Positions 24,870 to 33,269 of a stretch of 33,453 nt of DNA are shown one piece after another. Numbering within the stretch: position 1 is the first letter of the stretch; each line of letters begins with the position of its first letter. The notes below the pieces were generated by a model, which was given only the letters and a program-made list of their open reading frames with translations, had not been told where the DNA came from and did no database searches. The translations under genes were made by a program, and so were the position numbers. Source of the stretch: Chlorobium sp. (GTDB taxonomy: Bacteria > Bacteroidota > Chlorobiia > Chlorobiales > Chlorobiaceae); assembly GCA_028277485.1 (NCBI GenBank), contig JANQGE010000072.1:1-33453 (forward strand), read 5' to 3'.

Positions 24870-25697
24870 TCAGAATGAAACCCGCATGGTGTACCATGTA
24901 CCGGTTCCGAGTTCGGGATGCCGGACAACACTGAGGTCGCCCTGGATTTTTTTGAATATAAAGCCTGCACCTCCTGAAAATGTTGACGGACCGGTTGTGA
25001 AGCCCGCCCTCAATGCAAGAAAGGACAGTACCCAAGCCTCGCCTCCCGACCGCAGCCTGGCATCTGTGTCTTCCCGGTTTTCCACCATGACGGTCAATAT
25101 GACGTTGTCGGCTGGTCTGTATGACGCTCCGGCAAAGCTTATGGCGGGCGCTTTTTCCCCGCTGCCGCCAATGTCCGGCCGATTCATGTTGAAAGCCGCA
25201 ATGCCAAAGTTCAAAGAGGAAGAAAGGACGGCAAGTGCCCCGACGTTGATGCCTAATGCGGAGTCTGGTCCGACAATAGCTGTGTCCCGTTCAAGGAGGC
25301 CTGCCGAAACTCCGGCTCTAACAGGCCCGGCTATTGTTGTTGCGTAAGTAAGGTACGTGGCCGTTTCACGGTAAAAAGACGAGCCATAATGCTGCCAGGA
25401 AATGCCTGCGCTGCCGTCCCGGTCGAACGGAAGGTCGCTTGTGTATACCACCCCGTGAAAGCTGTCAAGTGAGCTTTCACCGAACGGGACGGCGTATGAG
25501 ATCCCTGCAGACCAGCCCTCCCCGTTTCCGCCGGAAGCAGGATTGTGCAGCATGGCGAAGGGCGGATTCTCCAAGGCGATGCCCGCACCGCCCATAGCTG
25601 CTGTCCGCGCGTCAGATACTCGATTTTCAAAGCTGGCAAAGACAGCCGTGGCAGAAGTGCAGAAACTCGTTATGAAAAATAGAATATGTCGTTTCAT
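24870..25697 (-). CDS. Probable outer-membrane beta-barrel protein, PorV/PorQ-like
   Basis: I do not recognise a specific family member. The 275-residue product has a signal peptide (about 1-21, ending near VFAS). A start of the mature part typical of PorV/PorQ-type and UPF0164-like barrels follows (FENRVSDARTAAMGGAGIAL, then NPPFAMLHNPASGG). Many alternating hydrophobic, glycine-rich strands come after, and a C-terminus WYTMRVSF ends in Phe, as outer-membrane barrels do. No catalytic motif is seen. In Bacteroidota such proteins assist or accompany type IX secretion, but no T9SS gene is nearby, so that role is not claimed. It converges on rel and lies 54 bp downstream of a possible 54-codon gene on the same strand. 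Confidence 0.75.
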   Translation of the reverse strand: MKRHILFFITSFCTSATAVFASFENRVSDARTAAMGGAGIALENPPFAMLHNPASGGNGEGWSAGISYAVPFGESSLDSFHGVVYTSDLPFDRDGSAGISWQHYGSSFYRETATYLTYATTIAGPVRAGVSAGLLERDTAIVGPDSALGINVGALAVLSSSLNFGIAAFNMNRPDIGGSGEKAPAISFAGASYRPADNVILTVMVENREDTDARLRSGGEAWVLSFLALRAGFTTGPSTFSGGAGFIFKKIQGDLSVVRHPELGTGTWYTMRVSF

Positions 25698-25751
25698 GTT
25701 AAAGAAAACAGGTTAAGGTTTGAAGGATAAAAGACGCAGCATGATTTTTTC

Positions 25752-25916
25752 TCAGAAAGAGCCAAAAAGCTGTTTATCGTCAGGAAGACCTTTGAACAGT
25801 CCTTCGACAGTTTGAAAGAAATCTTTATCTTCCTGGAACTTATACAATCTGACAACCTCGATAGTGTCACTGACTACTTGTTGTTCGTCTCTATTTAACA
25901 CAAGGAGAGCTCTCAT
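25752..25916 (-). CDS. Possible small protein of 54 residues, antisense-adjacent to lemA start
   Basis: On the minus strand an ATG at 25914-25916, interlocked with the lemA ATG on the other strand (CATG), opens 54 codons: MRALLVLNRDEQQVV..., ending DDKQLFGSF. The composition is balanced and charged with predicted helix, and codon use looks normal. It fills most of the otherwise empty 217-bp lemA/barrel gap. It has no good Shine-Dalgarno and matches no family I know. It could be an upstream partner of the barrel gene, or chance. Confidence 0.4.
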   Translation of the reverse strand: MRALLVLNRDEQQVVSDTIEVVRLYKFQEDKDFFQTVEGLFKGLPDDKQLFGSF

Positions 25917-26502
25917 GAAATCCGGAGTGTGTAGAATTCTTGCTGTATTTTTTATAACCGGCATGTTCAGCGGCTGCGGGTACAATACCATGCAGCAGAA
26001 CGAGGAAGCGGTCAATAAAGCATGGGGCGACCTTGAGTCACAGCTTCAGCGAAGAGCCGACCTGGTGCCCAACCTCGTCTCTACCGTGAAAGGGGCTGCG
26101 GATTTTGAACAGGAAACACTTGCAAAAGTAATAGAGGCTCGTTCAAAAGCAACCTCCGTTCAGCTTACTCCCGAAATGCTCAGCGATCCCGCTGCAATGG
26201 AAAATTTTCAGAGCGCTCAGGGGGGGCTTTCGTCCATGCTTTCCCGCCTCATGGTTGTTGTCGAACGTTATCCTGAGCTGAAAGCAAACCAGAATTTCAG
26301 GGATCTGCAGAACCAGCTTGAAGGCACAGAAAACAGGGTCAGTGTTGCCCGTCAGCGATATAACGCCTCGGTTGAGACATTCAACTATTCGATCAGGAGG
26401 TTTCCGAATTCCCTGACCAACGGCATTATGCTTCACTTAAAGCCGAAAGAATATTTCAAAGGCGATGCATCGGCACAACAGGTACCGCAGGTTGAATTCT
26501 AA
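25915..26502 (+). CDS. lemA: LemA-family lipoprotein
   Basis: LemA proteins are membrane-anchored helical proteins of uncertain function, often found beside TPM-domain proteins. The ATG at 25915 has a strong Shine-Dalgarno (aaggagagctctc), which decides the start over an in-frame upstream ATG at 25864. The 195-residue product has a lipoprotein signal (MFSGC, Cys21). The LemA hallmarks follow: NEEAVNKAWGDLESQLQRRADLVPNLVSTVKG, then the helical core ending in FNYSIRRFPNSL. The next gene, a TPM-domain protein, overlaps its 3' end, giving a lemA-TPM-TPM operon. The orientation relative to the membrane is outward from the inner or into the outer leaflet, which sequence alone cannot settle. Confidence 0.95.
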   Translation: MKSGVCRILAVFFITGMFSGCGYNTMQQNEEAVNKAWGDLESQLQRRADLVPNLVSTVKGAADFEQETLAKVIEARSKATSVQLTPEMLSDPAAMENFQSAQGGLSSMLSRLMVVVERYPELKANQNFRDLQNQLEGTENRVSVARQRYNASVETFNYSIRRFPNSLTNGIMLHLKPKEYFKGDASAQQVPQVEF

Positions 26503-27277
26503 AGGAAGGCAAGAATTCCCGAAAAAAAAGATCCCGCTCGTGATCCGCTGCAGTGTTTTCGTTATCGTGCTGCAATTGTTTGGTGCCTTGCTGCTGCAGG
26601 CTCTCGAAGTACCGGTCCTGACCGGGAGGGTTAACGACTATGCGTCGATGCTCTCTGCTGAGGTCGAGCTGGAGATAAATGAAAAACTGGCGCGCGTCGA
26701 AGAGACCGAATCAACGCAGATTGTTGTTCTTACCATAAATTCTCTTGAGGGTGAACCACTTGAAGAGTTTTCCATCCGGGTTGCCGAAAAGTGGGGGATC
26801 GGGCAGAAAGGGTTCGACAACGGAGCTTTGTTGCTGGTTGCCAAAAAAGAGCGCAAGGTAAGAATAGAGGTGGGTTACGGTTTAGAGGGATCTCTTACTG
26901 ATTTAACCGCAGGCAGGATAGTCGATAACGGTATTGTGCCCTTATTTGCCAGGGGCAGGTTTGACGAAGGTTTTGCCCGCGGTGTCGATCTCATGATTGC
27001 CGCTGTTCAAGGTGAATATGCTGCACCGGCACAAGAAAACATTGCTGAAGAGACCGATATCTCTTTCCTTCCGGTTATCATTATCCTGATACTCATGGTT
27101 TATTTTTACAGCCAGGTTCCCCGGGGGGGCCGAGGCCGCGGTTCGGGTCCGCTGATATTCACCGGCGGTCTGGGAGCAGGCGGGTTTTATGGGGGACGTG
27201 GCGGCGGCTTTGGCGGCGGCGGTTTCAGCGGTGGCGGCGGTGGTTTCGGCGGCGGCGGATCCTCCGGAGGTTGGTGA
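26465..27277 (+). CDS. TPM-domain membrane protein (YgcG family), glycine-rich tail
   Basis: The 270-residue product has an N-terminal signal or membrane segment (KKKIPLVIRCSVFVIVLQLF), then a TPM domain (about 50-190) with VLTGRVNDYASMLS, AEKWGIGQKGFDNGALLLVA and VGYGLEGSLTDLTAG. A second transmembrane helix (about 204-220) and a Gly/Ser tail ending FGGGGSSGGW, as in YgcG proteins, complete it. TPM domains have been linked to phosphatase activity and membrane-protein turnover. The function here is inferred by family only. The start is uncertain: the ATG at 26465 overlaps lemA by 38 bp, and a TTG at 26492 is an alternative. It precedes a second TPM gene. Confidence 0.9.
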   Translation: MHRHNRYRRLNSKGRQEFPKKKIPLVIRCSVFVIVLQLFGALLLQALEVPVLTGRVNDYASMLSAEVELEINEKLARVEETESTQIVVLTINSLEGEPLEEFSIRVAEKWGIGQKGFDNGALLLVAKKERKVRIEVGYGLEGSLTDLTAGRIVDNGIVPLFARGRFDEGFARGVDLMIAAVQGEYAAPAQENIAEETDISFLPVIIILILMVYFYSQVPRGGRGRGSGPLIFTGGLGAGGFYGGRGGGFGGGGFSGGGGGFGGGGSSGGW

Positions 27278-27305
27278 ATGCAACGGTCAATTCAGTGAAC
27301 AGGTT

Positions 27306-27944
27306 ATGAAAGATCTTGTCAACAGGTTTCTCTCCACGGAGGATAAAGCATTGATAAAGGAAAGGGTTGCTGCTGCTGAAAAAAGAACAACTGGAGAGAT
27401 TGTTGTCATGGTTGTTTCTTCCAGCTATCACTATCCTCTGGCAAATATTCTTGGAGGGGCATTGTTCGGTTTTATCGTTGCGATTTCGATTTCACTTATT
27501 ACAGGTATGGAAACCATGTGGCACTTTCTGGGATTTTTCCTGCCTTCGTTTGTGTTAGGCAATGAAACCATCAAACGTAGTTTTTTTTTGAAACGCCCCT
27601 TTGTTTCCAGGTCGGATATGGAGGAAGAAGTTGAGGAAGCTGCAATAGGTTCTTTTTATAAAAAAGAGGTGTACAATACCCGGGATTATACCGGCATATT
27701 GATTTACATATCCCTTTTCGAACATCGAGTATGGGTTCTGGGGGACAAGGGGATCAACGCGAAAGTAGACCCTGCCGTTTGGCAGGGGATTGCCGATATC
27801 ATAACTGCCGGTATCAAGGGGAAAAAGCAGGGCCTTGCGATTTGCGAGGCTGTCGACCATTGCGGAGACATTCTTCAACAGCATTTTCCCTCGAGTTCCG
27901 ATAACCCTAACGAGCTTGATGATTCAGTGGTTGTTGGTCATTGA
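27306..27944 (+). CDS. Second TPM-domain membrane protein
   Basis: The 212-residue product begins at the ATG at 27306 (MKDLVNRFLS), 28 bp after the first TPM gene. An in-frame ATG inside the glycine-rich region of that gene would add a meaningless Ala/Val stretch. The N-terminal part (KALIKERVAAAEKRTTGEIVVMVV) matches the start of the TPM fold. It is interrupted by two hydrophobic segments (about 43-90), and the domain then continues with GILIYISLFEHRVWVLGDKG. This membrane-inserted TPM variant usually accompanies lemA and a YgcG-like gene, as here. The function is not established. Confidence 0.88.
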   Translation: MKDLVNRFLSTEDKALIKERVAAAEKRTTGEIVVMVVSSSYHYPLANILGGALFGFIVAISISLITGMETMWHFLGFFLPSFVLGNETIKRSFFLKRPFVSRSDMEEEVEEAAIGSFYKKEVYNTRDYTGILIYISLFEHRVWVLGDKGINAKVDPAVWQGIADIITAGIKGKKQGLAICEAVDHCGDILQQHFPSSSDNPNELDDSVVVGH

Positions 27945-27983
27945 ATTTTCCGCCATGCTGATTTTTCAAGGCTGAAACACTTG

Positions 27984-28071
27984 AGGGTGCCTATTTATTG
28001 TCTATGAGCGAACCCCTTTCTATCCGTTCAACGAAGTGTTTGGGTCGCGTAGCAAATTAATAGAATGCCCT
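27984..28071. repeat. Degenerate relative of the 24782 element, upstream of gcvT
   Basis: It begins agggtgcct and ends aatagaatgccct, with an interior tctatccgttcaacgaag that parallels tctatctgccgaacgaag in the rel-distal element. The terminal repeats are decayed. It also shares ctatttattgtct with the clpP leader (about 8778-8790). A 7-bp inverted repeat, ccgttca (28023-28029) with tgaacgg (28071-28077), gives it hairpin potential. Confidence 0.6.
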
Positions 28072-28118
28072 GAACGGCGTGGCGGTATATTACAATACAG
28101 GAGAATGTGTTGCAATTC

Positions 28119-29210
28119 ATGAAAAAAACAGCGTTGTATTCCTGGCACAGGGCAGCAGGGGCGAAAATTGTCGATTTTTGCGGATATCTCATGCCGATTC
28201 AGTATTCCGGAATTATTTCGGAACACAAAAGCGTGCGTTCTTCTGCAGGCCTTTTTGATGTTTCCCATATGGGTAATTTTTATGTCAAGGGGCTGCGCTC
28301 CATGGATTTTCTTCAATTCATGACGACCAATGATGTGGCTTCCCTGAAAAACGGTCAGGCGCAATACACGCTGATGCTCTATCCTGACGGCGGTATTGTC
28401 GATGATCTCATCATCTACAGGATGAACCGCGAGACTTGGTTTATGATTGTTAATGCAGGTAACATGGAAAAGGATTTTAAGTGGCTCACGGAGCATCTGG
28501 CGAAGTTCAACGGCGTGGAGATTGAAAATCATACCGACAGGCTCTCGCTCATTGCCCTGCAGGGGCCTAAATCGATGCATATTCTTCAGCGGATGTTTTC
28601 TGCATCGGTTTGCGAGGCGCTCTCTTCCTTTCATTTCTGCAAGGCTGATTTTCAGGGCGTTGACGTGATGATTGCCTGCACGGGGTATACAGGTGAAAAG
28701 GGAGTTGAGATTTCAGTGCCGAATGAAAACGCTGAAGAGTTGTGGAAAACTGCCATAGAGAAAGGCAGAGAGTTTGGTGTTCAGCCGGCAGGACTGGGGG
28801 CGCGTGACACTTTGCGGCTTGAAATGGGTTATCCTCTTTATGGCCATGAGATAAACCGCAATACCAACCCGATCGAGGCCAGACTGAAATGGGTTACAAA
28901 ACTCGGGAAAAGTGATTTTATCGGCAGAGAAGCCTGCATAGAGGCTGATCGTAATCCGGAGCGTGCCCTGGCAGGGTTCATCATGGAGGAACGTGCAATC
29001 CCCCGCCAGGGATATACGCTTTATGACGGTGCAGGAAAAGAAATCGGAAAAGTCTGCAGCGGTACCATGTCGCCCACGCTGCAGAAACCGATAGGTACCG
29101 CCAGTGTCCTTCGCAATGTCATGGGACCGGGGACTCCTGTCTTTCTGGAGGTTCGGGACAAACGATGTTGTGGAAAAGTAGTGCGGCTTCCTTTTGTCAA
29201 GCCGGCATGA
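28119..29210 (+). CDS. gcvT: Glycine cleavage system T protein (aminomethyltransferase)
   Basis: GcvT moves the methylene group from lipoyl-bound aminomethyl on GcvH to tetrahydrofolate and releases ammonia. The 363-residue protein starts MKKTALYSWH like the family. It has the folate-binding core (DVSHMGNFYVKG, TPM-unrelated NDVASLKNGQAQYTLML with the conserved DGGIVDDLIIYR) and the C-terminal barrel domain (ALAGFIMEERAIPRQGY, then TASVLRN-type end). The start is ambiguous: AGGAG at 28099-28103 is better spaced for an in-frame GTG (28107) or TTG (28110), which would add four or three residues. GcvH and GcvP are not in the window. No glycine riboswitch was recognised upstream. Confidence 0.95.
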   Translation: MKKTALYSWHRAAGAKIVDFCGYLMPIQYSGIISEHKSVRSSAGLFDVSHMGNFYVKGLRSMDFLQFMTTNDVASLKNGQAQYTLMLYPDGGIVDDLIIYRMNRETWFMIVNAGNMEKDFKWLTEHLAKFNGVEIENHTDRLSLIALQGPKSMHILQRMFSASVCEALSSFHFCKADFQGVDVMIACTGYTGEKGVEISVPNENAEELWKTAIEKGREFGVQPAGLGARDTLRLEMGYPLYGHEINRNTNPIEARLKWVTKLGKSDFIGREACIEADRNPERALAGFIMEERAIPRQGYTLYDGAGKEIGKVCSGTMSPTLQKPIGTASVLRNVMGPGTPVFLEVRDKRCCGKVVRLPFVKPA

Positions 29211-29346
29211 AAGGAAGCAGCAATCAGTTATTCTGGCAAGCCGGGCTTTGCCTGAGCTTGGCGGGTGATATCGGGTCAGGTCCGGCATATGGCGTATTGT
29301 TATTACAAAAAATGAATTACGTTTTCAGGCAGAATACCTGATCGAC

Positions 29347-31668
29347 ATGAACAAGGGTAAGCTGAAAAGGGAGCTTTCAGGAATAGTGCTGGGCATCATT
29401 GCCTTTTTTTATACCGGTGCTCTGCTGTTCTATCATCCCGATGACAAAACGGTTCTTGCTGCTTTGCAATGGTACGAATTTTTCGGCCGGAACGCTATGG
29501 AGGCAGCTTTGGAACTCCACAATCCTTTCGGTATTTTCGGCGCGCGCTTGGCAGAGCTCTTTATCCATTCTTTTCTGGGTTATGTTTCGGTCATTCCCGG
29601 TTTTGCTCTCATGCACTGGGGATGGTCGATGCTGCGCCACAAAAGCCTTAAACCTCCTCTGCTTTTTACTTTTTACTCGGTGCTGATGTCACTTGATATC
29701 GCCACCATGTTCGGTTTGACAACCGCTCCGTTCGGTGATATCATGGCAGGGGCAGTAGGGCGTATGCTGGCGGCGTTCCTGTCGACAGTAATCGGTTATA
29801 CCGGAGCGTGGATGCTGCTTGCTGTTCTTGGTTTGGCCGCAACCCTGTTTGCCGTGAGAGTTCGTTTTGAGAGCCCGGTTGAGAAACTGCGTTCCACCGG
29901 GGCGGTTATCGGTAGGCTGGGCGAACGGCTTGTTCTCTTTACGCGTAAAATCCGTTCACTTTCGGGGCGAAAAGCCGCAGAATCCTCTTCAGGCAAGTCT
30001 CCTGCCGCAGACCCTTTCTCGGAATTCACTCCCCCCCCGGTTGAGCAAGAGACAACTCATTCTTCTTTCTCTTTTGTGGATGAAGCCCTTTCAACCGGGG
30101 AAGAAAGTGACGAGCCTGAAATAACCATCCGTGAAGGTGTTCATGAAAAAGAGGCTGACCTGGACAAGCGCAGGCTCAAGGTAAAAACAAAGGACAAGGT
30201 AGCCTACCGTTTTCCGTCGGTCGATCTTCTGCGCCGTACCCGTGAAGAGGACGAATATATTGACGAGACCCTGCTCGAGGACAGCAAGAACAGGCTGCTT
30301 GAAAAACTCAGAATATACAAGGTCGAAGTTGTAAGGATCTCGGCGACTGTGGGGCCGAGGGTGACCCTTTTCGAGCTTGAGCTTGCACCCGATGTCAAGG
30401 TGAGCAGGGTTACGTCGCTTGAAAACGACCTTGCAATGGCAATGGCGGCACGTGGAATACGCATAATCGCGCCCATACCGGGGAAAAATGCCGTGGGCGT
30501 GGAAATACCTCATGGAAAACCCCGTACCGTATGGATGCGTTCCGTCCTGCAGGTTGAGAAGTTCAAGCACAACCGGATGGCGCTGCCGGTTGTGCTCGGC
30601 AAGACCATTGCAAATGAGGTGTATCTCGATGATCTTGCCACCATGCCGCACCTCCTGATTGCCGGTGCAACCGGTGCGGGCAAATCCGTAGGGATCAACG
30701 TCATGCTGACCAGCCTTCTCTATGCATGCAGTCCGGACAAGGTCAAGTTTGTACTGATTGACCCTAAGCGTGTCGAACTTCTGCACTATCAGAACCTTAA
30801 AAACCATTTTCTTGTAAAGTTTCACGGCCTTGACGAGCAGATCATTACAGATCCTGCAAAAGCCGTATACGCACTGAGATCGGTCGAGAAAGAGATGGAA
30901 ATGCGCTATGAGCAGCTCGAGAAGGCAGGTGTGCGCAACATTGCCGATTTAAACCGCAAACACCCGGAGGAAGCTTTGCCGTACCTTGTGGTTGTCGTCG
31001 ATGAACTGGCGGACCTCATGATTACAGCCGGACGAGATGTTGAAGAGCCGATCACCCGTCTTGCCCAGCTCTCAAGGGCTGTCGGCATTCACCTTATCGT
31101 TGCGACACAACGTCCTTCGGTTGACATTATTACCGGCGTTATCAAGGCCAACTTCCCCGCCAGGATCGCTTTTCAGGTTGCAAGCAAGGTCGATTCCCGT
31201 ACCATACTTGACGGGTCGGGCGCCGAGCAGCTTCTCGGTAACGGCGATATGCTTTATCAACCGGCTTCCCAGCCGAAGCCCGAACGCATTCAGTGTCCTT
31301 ATGTCTCTTCAGCCGAGGTGGAAGCAATTACCTCTTTTATCGGGAGTCAGGATGGTTTGAAAAACTTCTATCATCTTCCGCAGCCTGATATCAGGGAAAA
31401 AGGAAACGGTTTCCAGAATGGCGGTGTTCAGGAGAAAGAGGGGAGGGACAGCATGTTTGAGGAAGCGGCTCACCTGGTGGTAATGCATCAGCAAGGGAGT
31501 GTCTCCCTGCTTCAGCGCCGCCTGAAACTTGGTTTCAGCAGAGCTGCCCGTATTATGGACCAACTGGAAGCTTGTGGTGTTGTTGGTTCTGCCGACGGAA
31601 GCAAAGCCCGTGAGGTGCTGGTTGAAAGCCACGATGCTCTCGACCTGCTGCTGAGGAACCTGGACTGA
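29347..31668 (+). CDS. ftsK: FtsK/SpoIIIE-family DNA translocase
   Basis: FtsK pumps chromosome termini through the division septum and activates dimer resolution. The 773-residue protein has four or so N-terminal transmembrane helices (about 12-170) and a short, charged linker (about 180-280). The translocase follows: the alpha domain, then Walker A AGATGAGKSVGIN (Lys446), Walker B LVVVVDELADLM, and the VATQRPSVDIITGVIKANFP segment. A C-terminal winged-helix gamma domain (about 705-773, HLVVMHQQGSVSLLQRRLKL...GFSRAARIMDQLE) reads polar sequences such as KOPS. The linker is much shorter than in E. coli, which is common outside the Enterobacteria. It follows gcvT after 136 bp with no shared function. 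Confidence 0.97.
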   Translation: MNKGKLKRELSGIVLGIIAFFYTGALLFYHPDDKTVLAALQWYEFFGRNAMEAALELHNPFGIFGARLAELFIHSFLGYVSVIPGFALMHWGWSMLRHKSLKPPLLFTFYSVLMSLDIATMFGLTTAPFGDIMAGAVGRMLAAFLSTVIGYTGAWMLLAVLGLAATLFAVRVRFESPVEKLRSTGAVIGRLGERLVLFTRKIRSLSGRKAAESSSGKSPAADPFSEFTPPPVEQETTHSSFSFVDEALSTGEESDEPEITIREGVHEKEADLDKRRLKVKTKDKVAYRFPSVDLLRRTREEDEYIDETLLEDSKNRLLEKLRIYKVEVVRISATVGPRVTLFELELAPDVKVSRVTSLENDLAMAMAARGIRIIAPIPGKNAVGVEIPHGKPRTVWMRSVLQVEKFKHNRMALPVVLGKTIANEVYLDDLATMPHLLIAGATGAGKSVGINVMLTSLLYACSPDKVKFVLIDPKRVELLHYQNLKNHFLVKFHGLDEQIITDPAKAVYALRSVEKEMEMRYEQLEKAGVRNIADLNRKHPEEALPYLVVVVDELADLMITAGRDVEEPITRLAQLSRAVGIHLIVATQRPSVDIITGVIKANFPARIAFQVASKVDSRTILDGSGAEQLLGNGDMLYQPASQPKPERIQCPYVSSAEVEAITSFIGSQDGLKNFYHLPQPDIREKGNGFQNGGVQEKEGRDSMFEEAAHLVVMHQQGSVSLLQRRLKLGFSRAARIMDQLEACGVVGSADGSKAREVLVESHDALDLLLRNLD

Positions 31669-31761
31669 AAATGCGAAACCATTTTGTTTTTTGCCCGTGA
31701 CATTTAATATTAGGTCATGCGGCACACAATACAGGTGCATTTTTTTCTGTATACAAAAACA

Positions 31762-32028
31762 ATGATTATGAATACCACTAAAGATTATTTGCCCGATACC
31801 GATCCGCTTTATGACAGAGTTATAAATGCTCTTGAGGATGTACGCCCTTATCTTCAGGCTGACGGAGGTGACTGCCAGCTGGTTGGCATCACCAAGGATA
31901 AGGTTGTTGATGTCAAGCTGCTCGGAGCATGCGGTTCCTGTCCGATGAGCACGCTGACACTCCGCGCAGGTGTTGAACAGGCGGTTAAGAAAGCCATCCC
32001 GGAAATTGCGAGGGTCGAGTCGGTCTGA
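31762..32028 (+). CDS. nfu: NifU-like C-terminal domain protein (Nfu-type Fe-S carrier)
   Basis: Small Nfu proteins carry and deliver Fe-S clusters. I choose the ATG at 31762 (MIMNTTKDYLP, 88 residues) because the ORF upstream of it adds a non-conserved stretch. The next in-frame ATG is two codons on. The domain is complete: RVINALEDVRPYLQADGGDCQLVGI and the cluster-binding LGACGSCPMSTLTL with CxxC. No ribosome-binding site is obvious. The gene converges on mrp, another Fe-S carrier, and they share a terminator region. The domain is typical of SUF-type systems in this phylum, but no other suf/isc genes are in the window. Confidence 0.93.
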   Translation: MIMNTTKDYLPDTDPLYDRVINALEDVRPYLQADGGDCQLVGITKDKVVDVKLLGACGSCPMSTLTLRAGVEQAVKKAIPEIARVESV

Positions 32029-32060
32029 TCACCAGACCCGAAATTGCTTTTTCAACAAAG

Positions 32061-32086
32061 CCCTGGCACATGCAGCCGGGGTTTTC
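32061..32086. terminator. Likely bidirectional terminator between nfu and mrp
   Basis: The stem ccctggc / gccgggg (7 bp with one G-U pair) encloses a 7-base loop (acatgca) and is followed by tttt. The flanking aaag before the stem pairs with the T-run, so the structure works for transcripts from both sides of the convergent nfu/mrp pair. Confidence 0.75.
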
Positions 32087-32113
32087 TGTTTACACCGGTC
32101 AGGATATGGAGGC

Positions 32114-33199
32114 TCAGGGCTGGTGGCTGCAGGCAACTGCGTTGCGTATCGAAACCTGCCTGGCCACTTCGCCGGCCGATGTAATAATTGCATTGGCGGC
32201 TTCGCTTTCAGGGGAATCGACAACGACAGGCTTTCCTTCGTCCCCCCCTTCCCGGATAATGCTGCCGATCGGTATGGAGCCAAGGAGCGGTATGCCCTGG
32301 GCCTTGGCGAACTTTTCACCACCTCCCTTGCCGAAGATATAGTCCTTTGTGCCATCCGGCAGAAGATAGTAGCTCATGTTCTCTATCAATCCCAGCAGGG
32401 AGACGTTGACCTTTCTGAACATGGTAACCGCTTTTGCGACATCGGTCAGAGCAACGTCCTGAGGCGTTGTGACAATAACCGCACCGCTGATAGGAAGTAG
32501 CTGTACGAGTGTCAGCTGAATATCTCCCGTACCCGGAGGAAGATCTACTATGAGGTAGTCCAGTTCACCCCAGTCAACGCCCGTGATAAACTGTCTTATG
32601 GCGGATGAAGCCATGGGTCCTCTCCAGATGACAGGGTTGTCGCTTTCTATGAGAAAGCCTATTGACATGAGTTTTACGCCGTATTTTTCAATCGGCATAA
32701 TGGTTTGGTTAACCACCTCAGGGCGCTTGTTTTCAAGGCCGAACATTGTGGGAATGCTCGGGCCGTAAAGGTCCGCGTCGATAAGACCGACTTTTGCACC
32801 CGTCATGGCGAGACTTATGGCGAGGTTTACCGCGACAGTTGACTTGCCTACGCCCCCTTTACCCGAGCCGACGGTGATGATGTTTCCGACGTCCGGCAGC
32901 GGGTTGGTTTTTTCGCCATGACCTCCGCAGCTTCTGTTCGACGTGACTTTTGCCAGAAGGTTTACGGTTATTTCACCTGCTTCGGGAAGGTGTTTGCGGA
33001 TGGCTGTAACACATGCATTCCTGATGTGATCTTTCATCGGGCATGCGGGGGTTGTCAGCTCGACACTCAACGATATATCGCTACCTTTTTCGATACATAC
33101 GTCTTTAATCATATTTAATGAAACCAGGTCCTTTTTCAGGTCGGGTTCCATGACGTTTTTTAGTGCTTCAAGTACCTGTTTCTCGGTGATTGCTGACAT
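32114..33199 (-). CDS. mrp: Mrp/NBP35-family P-loop ATPase, Fe-S carrier (ApbC-like), lacking CxxC
   Basis: Mrp/ApbC proteins bind and transfer [4Fe-4S] clusters in an ATP-dependent way. I choose the ATG at 33197-33199 (MSAITEKQVL, 361 residues) over an in-frame start 63 bp upstream. An N-terminal MIP18/DUF59 domain (about 1-95) is followed by the ParA-like ATPase with deviant Walker A GSGKGGVGKS, VGLIDADLYGPSIP, and LIVDLPPGTGD. The segment after IENMSYY, where ApbC has the cluster-bridging CxxC, reads LLPDGTKDYIFGKGGGEKFA with no cysteine. It faces nfu across a terminator. Confidence 0.94.
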   Translation of the reverse strand: MSAITEKQVLEALKNVMEPDLKKDLVSLNMIKDVCIEKGSDISLSVELTTPACPMKDHIRNACVTAIRKHLPEAGEITVNLLAKVTSNRSCGGHGEKTNPLPDVGNIITVGSGKGGVGKSTVAVNLAISLAMTGAKVGLIDADLYGPSIPTMFGLENKRPEVVNQTIMPIEKYGVKLMSIGFLIESDNPVIWRGPMASSAIRQFITGVDWGELDYLIVDLPPGTGDIQLTLVQLLPISGAVIVTTPQDVALTDVAKAVTMFRKVNVSLLGLIENMSYYLLPDGTKDYIFGKGGGEKFAKAQGIPLLGSIPIGSIIREGGDEGKPVVVDSPESEAANAIITSAGEVARQVSIRNAVACSHQP

Positions 33200-33269
33200 A
33201 GTGTATCGTTTTATGAAGTTCTGAAAAATACAACCTAACCTGAATAATTCATGAGAGTTCAAACACCCG

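Noticed and set aside
24070..25035. A 321-codon minus-strand ORF over the end of rel
   Set aside because: It is the shadow of the rel C-terminal TGS/ACT region and the end of the barrel gene, with no recognisable domain.
27189..27305. N-terminal extension of the second TPM protein
   Set aside because: It reads the glycine-rich codons of the first TPM gene in another frame, giving an Ala/Val run with no biological sense. The ATG at 27306 is the natural start.
27945..28118. Glycine riboswitch upstream of gcvT
   Set aside because: The gap lacks the conserved ggagag-type core of glycine aptamers. It is filled by the degenerate repeat element.
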